Shown here piece after piece: positions 16,945 to 24,543 of a stretch of DNA of 64,000 bases (position 1 is the first letter of the stretch; every line of letters starts with the position of its first letter). This stretch comes from Ignavibacterium sp. Lineage in GTDB: Bacteria; Bacteroidota; Ignavibacteria; Ignavibacteriales; Ignavibacteriaceae. The translations under genes and the position numbers were made by a program. The DNA lies in the NCBI GenBank assembly GCA_018335755.1, contig JAGXRK010000001.1:372001-436000 (forward strand), in the 5' to 3' direction. The notes beneath the pieces were generated by a model that was not told where the DNA came from, ran no database searches, and was given only the letters and a program-made list of their open reading frames with translations.

Positions 16945-16983
16945 AAATAATAGATAATATTCTTTTTTATATTTCACACCGAT

Positions 16984-17469
16984 ATGAAAGAAATTATTCA
17001 GATACTTAAGTATAAACTTGTTGGTTTAAATTTATTATTGGTAATTGTTTTTGCTTTTGCAATGTTTTATTTGGAGTATTTTACTCCTGTTTTCTTTATT
17101 CTCATTTCTAATCTATATGATATCCTGGGTTATCATTTTGCACTTATCCGAAGAACCAAAGTTATGCCGGAGAAGATAATAATCAGATCTTACAGAATAA
17201 ACCAGATTATGTTCGATTTGACTTTATTGATACTTATCTCTGTTGTTTTTAGTCCTGTTGCAGCATTATCAGGTGCAATACTTAAATTATTCGGTGTGCA
17301 GGATGTGCTTTATTATATATTTCTTCGGATGGAACTCCCGAAAAAATGGACGTGGTTAAAATGGACACCACTTGGAATTATAAATAAATCTCTTTCTTTA
17401 AAAATTGTAATGATGCAGTCAGTTGTTGGTATTATAATTTCTGTTTTTCTACTGATTAACTTTCAATAA
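16984..17469 (+). CDS. small integral membrane protein of unknown function
   Basis: 161 residues with four to five hydrophobic segments (around residues 12-32, 34-50, 75-98 and 138-158). A basic loop with RRTKVMPEK and a segment MELPKKWTWLKWTPLG lie between them. I do not recognise the family. It stands alone between two terminator-like hairpins, converging on the lipoprotein gene 6 bases away. No catalytic motif is visible. Confidence 0.65.
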   Translation: MKEIIQILKYKLVGLNLLLVIVFAFAMFYLEYFTPVFFILISNLYDILGYHFALIRRTKVMPEKIIIRSYRINQIMFDLTLLILISVVFSPVAALSGAILKLFGVQDVLYYIFLRMELPKKWTWLKWTPLGIINKSLSLKIVMMQSVVGIIISVFLLINFQ

Positions 17470-17481
17470 TAAAAATTATTG
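17464..17481. terminator. possible bidirectional AT hairpin between convergent genes
   Basis: CAATAAT-AAAA-ATTATTG is a perfect 7-bp inverted repeat spanning both convergent stop codons. The stem is A/T only, so it would be weak. Confidence 0.35.
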
Positions 17482-17895
17482 TTCTCTCAGAACAACAAAC
17501 CTTTCACTAATTCCAAACTCGTCATCATTATTTGAGTTAGATACTTTTATCTGGTAGTGAAGTGAATTTCTTAAATCAACAGGAATTTGCCATAAATAGC
17601 TGCCCTGGTTCTTCTCGTTGTTTTGGATTGTAAAAATTGGGGCATCCTTTTTTAGCAGTTCAATATTAACTTCATTTATGTGTCTTGTATTTTTCCACAT
17701 AATAGTGATTGCTTCACCCTGTTGGAATTGATCAGTATAAGTTGGAGAATAAACTTCAATCATAGAGGTCTGTTCCTGGGAAACTACTATGTATTCCGGC
17801 GGTGTGTGATCCTGAAAGATATAATTACACGAACTAAAAAATGAAAAAATTAAAAGTGTAACTAAGTAATACCTTTTTTTATGTAAAGTGCTCAT
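17476..17895 (-). CDS. lipoprotein with a Kre9/KNH-like Ig domain
   Basis: 139 residues. The N-terminus has a basic, hydrophobic stretch ending in a lipobox (FFSSC), so it is an envelope lipoprotein. The rest reads as one beta-sandwich of the Ser/Thr-rich GPI-anchored (Kre9/KNH, PF10342-like) type: YSPTYTDQFQQGEAITIMW, then VNIELLKKD, GSYLWQIPVDL and YQIKVSNS. Such domains are structural or adhesive. The family assignment is by pattern memory and should be confirmed by a profile search. It runs alone on the reverse strand. Confidence 0.6.
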   Translation of the reverse strand: MSTLHKKRYYLVTLLIFSFFSSCNYIFQDHTPPEYIVVSQEQTSMIEVYSPTYTDQFQQGEAITIMWKNTRHINEVNIELLKKDAPIFTIQNNEKNQGSYLWQIPVDLRNSLHYQIKVSNSNNDDEFGISERFVVLREQ

Positions 17896-18027
17896 AATAA
17901 TTACCTGTTCGATATTCGGACTAATAATATTAAAAAGTCTCTAAAAATCAAATCCAATCGCTAATTTTATGTAATCAGCAAATATCATCATTTAACAATC
18001 ATACAGAATATTACGTATTAATATCCT

Positions 18028-18064
18028 TTTCTTAAATAAGAAATAATTTTCTTAAAAATAAGAA
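18028..18064. promoter_or_regulatory. two tandem palindromes upstream of hydrogenase operon 2 (possible operator/enhancer)
   Basis: TTTCTTA-AA-TAAGAAA (18028-18043) and TTCTTA-AAAA-TAAGAA (18049-18064) are two inverted repeats of the same half-site, set 21 bases apart, about two helical turns. They lie about 85-120 bases before the possible -24/-12 transcription start near 18151. That is a usual place for activator binding. The 305-base gap 17896-18200 holds nothing else but promoter-like words. Confidence 0.45.
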
Positions 18065-18090
18065 CCGAACTATTTAATTATTTGTAATAA

Positions 18091-18140
18091 TTGACTTAAA
18101 AAGATAATTGTCTAAGTATAATTATGGCATTTAATGTGTT
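18091..18140 (+). promoter_or_regulatory. candidate promoter(s) of hydrogenase operon 2
   Basis: Two alternatives overlap. One is sigma-70-like: TTGACT (18091-18096) and TATAAT (18117-18122) with a long 20-base spacer. The other is sigma-54-like: TGGCATTTAATGTGTT at 18125-18140, GG followed after 10 bases by GT instead of GC. The second shares TGGCATTT with the operon 1 promoter. Neither is a clean match. Confidence 0.3.
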
Positions 18141-18200
18141 GATTTTGAAACGGAATAAAACATTATACATTAATTATTCATCACTATCCCAGGGGATAAC

Positions 18201-18581
18201 ATGCCTAAAATAGCAATTATTGACGACGATCCTGATATTCTTGATGCAAGTGAATTAGTGCTTACATCAAAAGGATATGAGGTTATTAAAGCAACTAATC
18301 CTGATGACGGTTACAAAATTGTAAAAGATCAGAGCCCGGATCTCATTATACTAGATGTAATGATGAACGAACCGGATGACGGATTCTTCCTTGCCCAGAA
18401 ATTCCGCAGAGAGAAAATTACAATCCCGATCATTATGTACACTTCCGTTTCAAAAACATTAGGATTGGAATTTTCTGCCGGAGAGATGATTCCGGTTGAT
18501 GATTTTGTCGAAAAACCGATTTCACCAGAAACATTGATCGACAAAGTTGAAAAACTTTTACAATTAAACGTCAAGGAGTAG
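18201..18581 (+). CDS. receiver-only response regulator leading hydrogenase operon 2
   Basis: One CheY-like receiver, 126 residues: IDDDPDILDA acidic pocket, Asp in LIILDVMMNEPDDG, Thr/Ser in IMYTSVSK and Lys in FVEKPIS. It has no output domain. It resembles the receiver at 9601-10017, including the DDGFxLxxK segment. Its ribosome site is CAGGGGATAAC. It lies 4 bases before hydC2, so it is co-expressed with the enzyme. The histidine kinase at the end of the same cluster (22258-23637) is a plausible partner. Confidence 0.87.
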   Translation: MPKIAIIDDDPDILDASELVLTSKGYEVIKATNPDDGYKIVKDQSPDLIILDVMMNEPDDGFFLAQKFRREKITIPIIMYTSVSKTLGLEFSAGEMIPVDDFVEKPISPETLIDKVEKLLQLNVKE

Positions 18582-18585
18582 AGCC

Positions 18586-19059
18586 ATGCTGGTAGTTGAA
18601 AAAAACGCTCTCTCCGAAGAAATAGAGAGCTATATAGAAAAATATGGAGATGATCGTTCTGCATTGCTGATGATCCTTCATGAAATTCAGAAAAAGCACA
18701 GACATATTTCTGAATTTGCTCAGCAGGAAGTAGCAAGACTCCTTAATATTCATCCTGTTGAAGTATACAGCGTTATTTCCTTTTTCGCTTTTCTTAACTC
18801 TGACCCTAAAGGAAGAAACATTGTAAGAATTTGTCAGACAATTTCATGTGATATGCATGGTAAAAGACAAATTGTGCAGGCAATTGAGCGCGAGTTAGGA
18901 ATAAAAATAGGCGAAACAACAAAGGATAATAAATTCACCGTTGAGTATGCTAACTGTTTAGGGCTTTGCGATATGGGTCCTGCTATGGCAATTAATGACA
19001 GAGTCTATACCAATCTTACTCCCGAACAGGCAGTTGAACTTTTAGGAAAGGTGAAGTGA
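18586..19059 (+). CDS. hydC: NAD-linked [FeFe] hydrogenase, NuoE-like [2Fe-2S] subunit HydC (operon 2)
   Basis: 157 residues, homologous to NuoE and to the product of 2978-3454. The [2Fe-2S] ligands are CQTISC (CX4C) and CLGLC (CX3C). The N-terminal helical part contains LLMILHEIQKKHRHISEFAQQEVARLL. It is a cytoplasmic electron-transfer subunit working with HydB2 and HydA2. It starts 4 bases after the receiver gene and ends 1 base before the hydB2 GTG. Confidence 0.9.
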   Translation: MLVVEKNALSEEIESYIEKYGDDRSALLMILHEIQKKHRHISEFAQQEVARLLNIHPVEVYSVISFFAFLNSDPKGRNIVRICQTISCDMHGKRQIVQAIERELGIKIGETTKDNKFTVEYANCLGLCDMGPAMAINDRVYTNLTPEQAVELLGKVK

Positions 19060-19060
19060 G

Positions 19061-20275
19061 GTGAATATGGAAAATCATAAAAAGAAAAGAACCGGTCCTG
19101 TAATCTTCTCTCAATACAAAAGAGGAGATGCAATTAAAAAATTATTATCAATGTCCCGCGAAGATGTATTGTTTGAATTAAAAGATTCAAAACTCAAAGG
19201 AAGAGGCGGAGCAGGATTTCCAACATCCACAAAATGGATGCTTACCGCAGCTGCTAAAGCCGATAGAAAATTTCTTGTGTGCAATGCAGATGAAGGAGAA
19301 CCGGGAACATTTAAAGACAGAGTACTGTTGATTGAGTTTCCGGAATTAGTATTTGACGGGATGGTTGTCGGCGGTTATACTGTCGGTGCACAGCTTGGAA
19401 TTGTTTATCTCCGCGGTGAATATGAATACCTGTTAAAACCTCTCGAAGATTATCTCGCAGAGATGAGAAAAGATAATCTGCTTGGTAAAAACATTCTCGG
19501 CAAAGAAGGTTTTGATTTTGATATAGAAATATTCCTCGGTTCAGGTGCTTATGTGTGTGGCGAGGAAACTGCATTGATAGAATCGCTTGAAGGACATCGC
19601 GGCGAACCAAGAAACAGACCGCCTTATCCTATCAATACAGGATTTCTCGGCAGACCAACATCTGTAAATAATGTTGAAACTCTCGCAGCAGTTACACACA
19701 TTGTAATTAAAGGCGGCAAGTGGTTCAGCGAATTCGGAACAAGCCAATCGTCAGGATCAAAATTATTTTCTGTTTCCGGCGATTGTGAAAAACCCGGCGT
19801 ATATGAATTACCCTGGGGAACAAAAGTTTCTGAACTGTTGAAGATAGTTGAGGCAAAAAATACTAAAGCAGTTCAGATAGGTGGAGCATCAGGTCATTGT
19901 ATTCCGAAATCACAATTCGGCAGAGCGCTCGCGTATGAAGATATTCCAACGGGTGGATCCATAATGATATTTGATGAAAGCAGGGATATGCTTCATGTAT
20001 TAAAGAACTTTATGGAATTCTTCCTTGATGAATCCTGTGGTCAGTGCACACCTTGCAGAATTGGTAATCATAAGCTGCTTGAAGGTGTGGAAATGATTGA
20101 AAGAAACGAATATACCTTTGCTCATATAAATAAGCTGAAAGATCTCGGAAGAACAATGCAGGTTGCATCTAAATGCGGATTAGGACAGTCAAGCCCGAAT
20201 CCATTTATATCAATTCTTGAAAATTTTAAAGATGAAATCTTTACACGCGGTAATGGAGGAAGAAATGGAAAATAA
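19061..20275 (+). CDS. hydB: NAD-linked [FeFe] hydrogenase, short NuoF-like flavoprotein subunit HydB (operon 2)
   Basis: 404 residues: only the NuoF core. The NADH/FMN Gly-rich loop GRGGAGFPTSTKW, the NADEGEPGTFKDR segment and the N3 [4Fe-4S] motif ESCGQCTPC (near 325) with a later CGLG Cys are present. The N-terminal [2Fe-2S] domain and the C-terminal two [4Fe-4S] clusters found in HydB1 are both absent. Fewer clusters suggest a non-bifurcating, NADH-linked enzyme, as I recall for Syntrophomonas wolfei Hyd1; this is an inference. GTG 19061 (AAAGGTG upstream) and ATG 19067 are both possible starts. It overlaps hydA2 by 11 bases. Confidence 0.9.
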   Translation: MNMENHKKKRTGPVIFSQYKRGDAIKKLLSMSREDVLFELKDSKLKGRGGAGFPTSTKWMLTAAAKADRKFLVCNADEGEPGTFKDRVLLIEFPELVFDGMVVGGYTVGAQLGIVYLRGEYEYLLKPLEDYLAEMRKDNLLGKNILGKEGFDFDIEIFLGSGAYVCGEETALIESLEGHRGEPRNRPPYPINTGFLGRPTSVNNVETLAAVTHIVIKGGKWFSEFGTSQSSGSKLFSVSGDCEKPGVYELPWGTKVSELLKIVEAKNTKAVQIGGASGHCIPKSQFGRALAYEDIPTGGSIMIFDESRDMLHVLKNFMEFFLDESCGQCTPCRIGNHKLLEGVEMIERNEYTFAHINKLKDLGRTMQVASKCGLGQSSPNPFISILENFKDEIFTRGNGGRNGK

Positions 20276-22178
20276 AAAAACAATGAGAGCACCTGTCAGC
20301 CAGAAACCGCATGTTGTTCCCAAACCGGAGCATCCGGAACATATAGGCGGCTCGATCTCAATTGAATTAAATGAGAAAAAAATATCAGTTCCTTTCGGAA
20401 CAACAATACTAGAAGCTTGCAGACAAAACCAGGTTCATATACCGACACTTTGTCACCATGAAGATTTGTGTGTTGCCGGCGTATGCCGTGTCTGCGTTGT
20501 TGAAGTTGAAGGAATGAGAACTCTGCAGGCATCGTGTGCATTTCCAATTACAGCACCAATAAAAATTAAAACCACCTCAAATGCTGTAAGACGTGCAAGA
20601 AAACATATCATTGATTTAATATTAAGTGAACACTACGGCGAATGTTATTCCTGTTTCAGGAATAATAACTGTGAACTCCAGTCACTTGCAAAAGAGTATG
20701 GCGTTGATCATTACAATTTTGGTCATATTGAAACTCCAAGATATGAAGTTGATAATTCTTCTTATTCAGTAGTGCGTGATCTTGATAAATGTGTTTTATG
20801 CAAACGTTGTGTAAGAACCTGTATAGATCTTCAGGAAGTTGGAGTGCTTGAAGCAATAGATAGAGGCAACAACACTCACATCGGAACATTCCTCGATAAA
20901 CCTCTTGCAGAAGTAATATGTATTAACTGCGGACAGTGTATTAATCGTTGTCCTACCGGTGCATTAAGGGCAAACGATCCGCGTGATGAAATATGGGCTG
21001 CAATTGATGATCCTAAAAAGCATGTTGTAATACAAACGGCTCCATCACCAAGAGCTGCAATATGTGAAGAATTTGGAATGGAACCCGGTTCATCACTTAC
21101 CGGCGAAATGAATACTGCATTAAGAAGAATCGGCTTTGATGTTGTGTTCGATACAAACTTCACTGCAGACCTTACAATCTTTGAAGAAGGTACAGAACTT
21201 ATTGCAAGGTTGTATAAAGCCCTGGTCCAGAAAGAACAGGTTGCCCTGCCTCAGTTTACTTCATGTTCACCGGGCTGGGTTAAATATCTTGAACATTTTT
21301 ATCCTGAGTATATTGATAACCTCAGCACAGCCAAATCACCGCAGCAGATGTTTGGCGCGCTGATCAAAACTTATTATGCAAAAAAGAAAGGCATTGATCC
21401 GAATGATATTATATCGGTTGCAGTTATGCCTTGTTCAGCTAAGAAGTTTGAGTGTAACAGACCCGAAATGGTTGATTCCGGATTTAAGGATGTAGATTAC
21501 GGTTTAACAACCCGTGAATTAGCTCAGATGATTAAAGAATCAGGAATATATCTTCCTGAAATGCCGCGCTCGCATTTTGATGATCCGTTTGGTGATGCTT
21601 CCGGTGCCGGATTAATCTTCGGTGCAACCGGCGGTGTTATGGAAGCTGCTTTGAGAACTGTTATTGAATTTGTAACAGGAAAGAAAGTTGAAGATGTATT
21701 TGCTAACGCTGATATCATGCCTGTAAGAGGATTTGAAGGTGTTAAATATGCCGAACTTCCAATTGCAGAGGTAGGTGCAGTTCCTGATCTTATCAAACAT
21801 CTTATACCGGATTGGAACTGGTTGAAAGGTGCAACACTTAAAATTGCGGTGGCACACGGAACAGCTAATGCAAAGAAAATTATGGACGATATAAAAGCTG
21901 GTGGTAAATTCAGTGAATGTCATTTCATCGAATTTATGGCCTGTCCCGGCGGATGTATCGGCGGCGGCGGTCAGCCTATTCCAACAACTCCAGAGATACG
22001 TAAACTAAGAGCAAAAGCTATATATGATGAAGATAAATCATTACCAATAAGAAAATCTCATGAAAACAGATTTGTTATTGAAATATATGATGAGTTCTTA
22101 AAAGACGGACCTTGCGGTCATTTATCACATAAACTTCTTCATACACATTATGTAAAAAGAGGAAAGTATATAGCCTAA
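20265..22178 (+). CDS. hydA: [FeFe] hydrogenase catalytic subunit HydA (operon 2)
   Basis: 637 residues from ATG 20265, which has GGAGG 5 bases upstream; an earlier in-frame ATG at 20217 lies deep inside hydB2. Domains: a ~25-residue Pro-rich leader, a [2Fe-2S] ferredoxin (CHHEDLCVAGVCRVC), a His-Cys3 site (HYGECYSCFRNNNC), two [4Fe-4S] clusters (CVLCKRCVRTC, CINCGQCINRC) and the H-cluster domain. Its motifs are TSCSPGW (near 333), MPCSAKKFE (near 389) and MACPGGCIGGGGQP (near 560). The second Cys of TSCC is Ser here, unlike HydA1. A ~20-residue insert (around PDLIKHLIPDWNWLKG) precedes the last strand before motif 3. The gene is followed by a strong terminator. Confidence 0.94.
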   Translation: MENKKTMRAPVSQKPHVVPKPEHPEHIGGSISIELNEKKISVPFGTTILEACRQNQVHIPTLCHHEDLCVAGVCRVCVVEVEGMRTLQASCAFPITAPIKIKTTSNAVRRARKHIIDLILSEHYGECYSCFRNNNCELQSLAKEYGVDHYNFGHIETPRYEVDNSSYSVVRDLDKCVLCKRCVRTCIDLQEVGVLEAIDRGNNTHIGTFLDKPLAEVICINCGQCINRCPTGALRANDPRDEIWAAIDDPKKHVVIQTAPSPRAAICEEFGMEPGSSLTGEMNTALRRIGFDVVFDTNFTADLTIFEEGTELIARLYKALVQKEQVALPQFTSCSPGWVKYLEHFYPEYIDNLSTAKSPQQMFGALIKTYYAKKKGIDPNDIISVAVMPCSAKKFECNRPEMVDSGFKDVDYGLTTRELAQMIKESGIYLPEMPRSHFDDPFGDASGAGLIFGATGGVMEAALRTVIEFVTGKKVEDVFANADIMPVRGFEGVKYAELPIAEVGAVPDLIKHLIPDWNWLKGATLKIAVAHGTANAKKIMDDIKAGGKFSECHFIEFMACPGGCIGGGGQPIPTTPEIRKLRAKAIYDEDKSLPIRKSHENRFVIEIYDEFLKDGPCGHLSHKLLHTHYVKRGKYIA

Positions 22179-22195
22179 ATTAGTCCTTCTTAAAC

Positions 22196-22230
22196 AGGCA
22201 GATGTTAGCTAATAGCATCTGCCTTTTTTA
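22196..22230 (+). terminator. rho-independent terminator after hydA2
   Basis: AGGCAGATG (22196-22204) pairs perfectly with CATCTGCCT (22216-22224), with an 11-base loop, followed by TTTTTATTTTT. Confidence 0.92.
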
Positions 22231-22257
22231 TTTTTAGAGTGTAAAATTGAAAATATA

Positions 22258-23637
22258 ATGATTAATCTTGTTCCTTCCTGGGCAAAGCACTACGAAGAAT
22301 TCTGGATGACAATCCGGAGAAGAAACCTTTGGTTTATAAAGCTCCGTTATGGTGCCGTTTTGATGCTGTTGATCTTCATTTTCTATCCGAAATATTTCCT
22401 TAACGTTGAATTGACGGGTTCTCAACACAACTCTCTTTTGATAATTACAATCTCTATTCTGACTTACAATGGACTGCTGCATTTCATAAGAAGATTTTTA
22501 AAACATGATGCTGATAGTTTTAATCCTCTGCATCTTTCATTACTTCAGATGATATTTGATTTAATTGCCTTGATGCTCGTAGTATATTATACCGGAAGTG
22601 TTGAATCGCCACTGCTTTTATTTTTTGTCATTCATATGATAGTCGGCAGTCTGATTTTACCGGGCTTTTTAATTTATGGTTTTGCGGCAACGATAGTAAT
22701 TGTAGTTTGGATGATTACAATAGGTGAATATTACTCCATTATTCCTCATCATCACGTTAACGGATACCTGCCCTCTGAGCTCTACCAGGATTTTAATTTC
22801 GTGCTGGCAATAAATACAACATTTGGCTTCATAGTTTTTATGATCGTATTAATTTCAAACAGGATGGCAAAACAACTTTATATGAGGGAACAGCAATTAA
22901 TTGAATCAATTGAAAAGATCAATGCAGCCGAAAAAGAAAAGCAGAAATATATAATCGGTGTAGTTCACGAAATTAAAACTCCGCTTGCTGCTGTTCATTC
23001 CTATCTAGATCTGGTGTTGCAAAAATTCCTTGGTCCATTGGATGAAATTGTTGAAGAAAAACTAAAACGTGCCAAGCGAAGATCTGATGAAGCGATCGAA
23101 CTTGTAAACAGTGTGTTAAAAATTTCTAATATGAAGTTGTTTGATAGAATAACTGAAGAAAGCATGACGATAGGCGCTATAGTAAAAACAACTGCAGCAA
23201 GTCAGATGGTAAATGCAAGAGCTAAAAGCGTTTCGTTAAAAGTACTTGATCAACGGAAAGAAAAAATTCCGGTAAAAGGCGATAGCTTCTTAATTCAGAT
23301 AGCCATTTCAAATATTATAAATAATGCAATTAAGTATTCTGATTTTGAAGGAAAGATTGAAGTTGTAATTGAGAATAAAGAAAATGATGTAATGATAAAT
23401 GTAAGCGATAACGGTATAGGTATTCCCGAACAGGACATCGATAAAATATTTACAGACTACTACCGTGCTTCAAATATTAAAGATAAAAATTATGAAGGTT
23501 CCGGAATTGGTCTTCCGGTAGTCAAACAAATTATTGAAAGGCACGGAGGAACCATCAAAGTGGAAAGCCCCTCCCGCTTAGCTGCGACTGATAAACCTGG
23601 AACCAGTTTTACAATTTATCTTCCGTTAAAGAAATAA
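22258..23637 (+). CDS. membrane sensor histidine kinase, 6TM-type input
   Basis: 459 residues. The first ~205 hold about six hydrophobic segments (for example LRYGAVLMLLIFIFYP, LLFFVIHMIVGSLIL, FGFIVFMIVLIS) with short loops and a histidine-containing loop HHHVNGY. So the input is probably in the membrane. A coiled linker leads to HisKA (VVHEIKTPLAAVHSYLDLV) and an HATPase (NIINNAIKYS, DNGIGIP, GSGIGLPVVKQII). It lies 80 bases after hydA2, beyond a terminator. It is a good candidate to phosphorylate the receiver-only protein at 18201. Confidence 0.87.
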   Translation: MINLVPSWAKHYEEFWMTIRRRNLWFIKLRYGAVLMLLIFIFYPKYFLNVELTGSQHNSLLIITISILTYNGLLHFIRRFLKHDADSFNPLHLSLLQMIFDLIALMLVVYYTGSVESPLLLFFVIHMIVGSLILPGFLIYGFAATIVIVVWMITIGEYYSIIPHHHVNGYLPSELYQDFNFVLAINTTFGFIVFMIVLISNRMAKQLYMREQQLIESIEKINAAEKEKQKYIIGVVHEIKTPLAAVHSYLDLVLQKFLGPLDEIVEEKLKRAKRRSDEAIELVNSVLKISNMKLFDRITEESMTIGAIVKTTAASQMVNARAKSVSLKVLDQRKEKIPVKGDSFLIQIAISNIINNAIKYSDFEGKIEVVIENKENDVMINVSDNGIGIPEQDIDKIFTDYYRASNIKDKNYEGSGIGLPVVKQIIERHGGTIKVESPSRLAATDKPGTSFTIYLPLKK

Positions 23638-23638
23638 A

Positions 23639-23935
23639 TTAATTCTTTACAGTTTTTTTAACAGTTTTCTTTTTAGGTTCTGTAAAGATTGAAAGATCAA
23701 CCAGTTTTGAAGAAACTCCTTTGATTAGAGATACTTTCCGTGCAAGCTCATCCATTTTTTTTCTTTCACCTGCAAGTTCAAGAATAAGCAGACCTTCATC
23801 AGTGCAGTTTTCCATTACACCGTCATGAATACCGAGACGGGTTTTAATCATGCAGCCCCATCCGGTTAAAACTTTCTGAACCTGAACGGCAGCATTTTTT
23901 CTTTTGCTGATAAGAATTAATAATATGGTTTTCAT
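23639..23935 (-). CDS. TM1266-like small protein, putative iron-only hydrogenase system regulator
   Basis: 98 residues from an ATG at 23935 preceded by AGGGG. The frame extends upstream to 24010, but that part reads as an unlikely hydrophobic leader. The fold pattern is ferredoxin/ACT-like: ILLILISKRKNAAVQVQKVL, then MIKTRLGIHDG, GLLILELAG and VSLIKGVSSKLVDL. This resembles the TM1266/TIGR03959 family often encoded beside [FeFe] hydrogenase genes. The tail is a Lys-rich stretch (KKKTVKKTVKN). It converges on the kinase gene with a 1-base gap. The role is known only by association. Confidence 0.6.
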   Translation of the reverse strand: MKTILLILISKRKNAAVQVQKVLTGWGCMIKTRLGIHDGVMENCTDEGLLILELAGERKKMDELARKVSLIKGVSSKLVDLSIFTEPKKKTVKKTVKN

Positions 23936-24116
23936 AGTATAGCCCCTGAATAGTGGATAAAAAAGACAAGTAAAAATAAGTAAAATCACCCAAAGAAAAT
24001 TATTTAACATTAGTTAATTATTGTTTCTAATTCGACTATATGGTCGTAATGGATGACTAAAATGTCGTTTTATTTCCTAATCAGTTTTATTCCAACATAA
24101 ATTCACCATAATTTTC

Positions 24117-24131
24117 AGGCACAAGGTTTGT
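24117..24131 (+). promoter_or_regulatory. sigma-54-like promoter candidate for the small EF-hand protein gene
   Basis: AGGCACAAGGTTTGT has GGCAC, then TTG at the right place, with GG and GT 10 bases apart (consensus GC). Predicted start is near 24143, with AGGAG right after it. A CGAC-TATATG-GTCG palindrome (about 24032-24045) lies ~100 bases upstream and could be an activator site. Confidence 0.4.
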
Positions 24132-24153
24132 GAATTGTTTACAGGAGTTTAAC

Positions 24154-24522
24154 ATGAAAGTAATACTTATAATTCTATTTTTTTCTGCTGCAGGTTTATC
24201 CAATGGATTTGAAATTCCTGATACAACTAAAAGTAAAGATCTGGAAACAAAAAAGGAGCAATTACGCGAAAAGGAAAATGCCGGTAAGCCTTCTAAAGAT
24301 GATTTTATTGATAAGAAAGGAACCGGTGAACATAATCGTGCCTCTGAAAGAAAAAGAAAAGATGTTTTTATTGATAAGGATGGCGATGGTATCTCGGATA
24401 CAAGACAGGGTGGAATGAGTTTCAATAAGCTTCGAAAAAGAACCGGACAAAAACAGGGAAGCGGCAGCGGTGGAGGACACAATGGCGGTGCAAATCAGGC
24501 CGGACCTGGCGGCAATAAATAA
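24154..24522 (+). CDS. small secreted Gly-rich protein with EF-hand-like Asp motif
   Basis: 122 residues from ATG 24154 (AGGAG 6 bases upstream). It has a signal peptide (MKVILIILFFSAAGLSNG) and a Lys/Glu-rich middle with DFIDKKGTG. The motif FIDKDGDGISDTRQGG is a DxDxDG calcium loop of the EF-hand/TSP3/dockerin type. The tail is low-complexity Gly/Ser/Asn. It has the same design as the product of 29235-29747 (FIDNNGDGFND). No enzyme function is suggested; calcium binding in the envelope is likely. It is 21 bases upstream of a barrel gene. Confidence 0.7.
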   Translation: MKVILIILFFSAAGLSNGFEIPDTTKSKDLETKKEQLREKENAGKPSKDDFIDKKGTGEHNRASERKRKDVFIDKDGDGISDTRQGGMSFNKLRKRTGQKQGSGSGGGHNGGANQAGPGGNK

Positions 24523-24543
24523 TTTTATTAAATTGATTCTTAT

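Noticed and set aside
20217..20264. ATG 20217 as start of hydA2
   Set aside because: It would overlap hydB2 by 59 bases; ATG 20265 has GGAGG 5 bases upstream.
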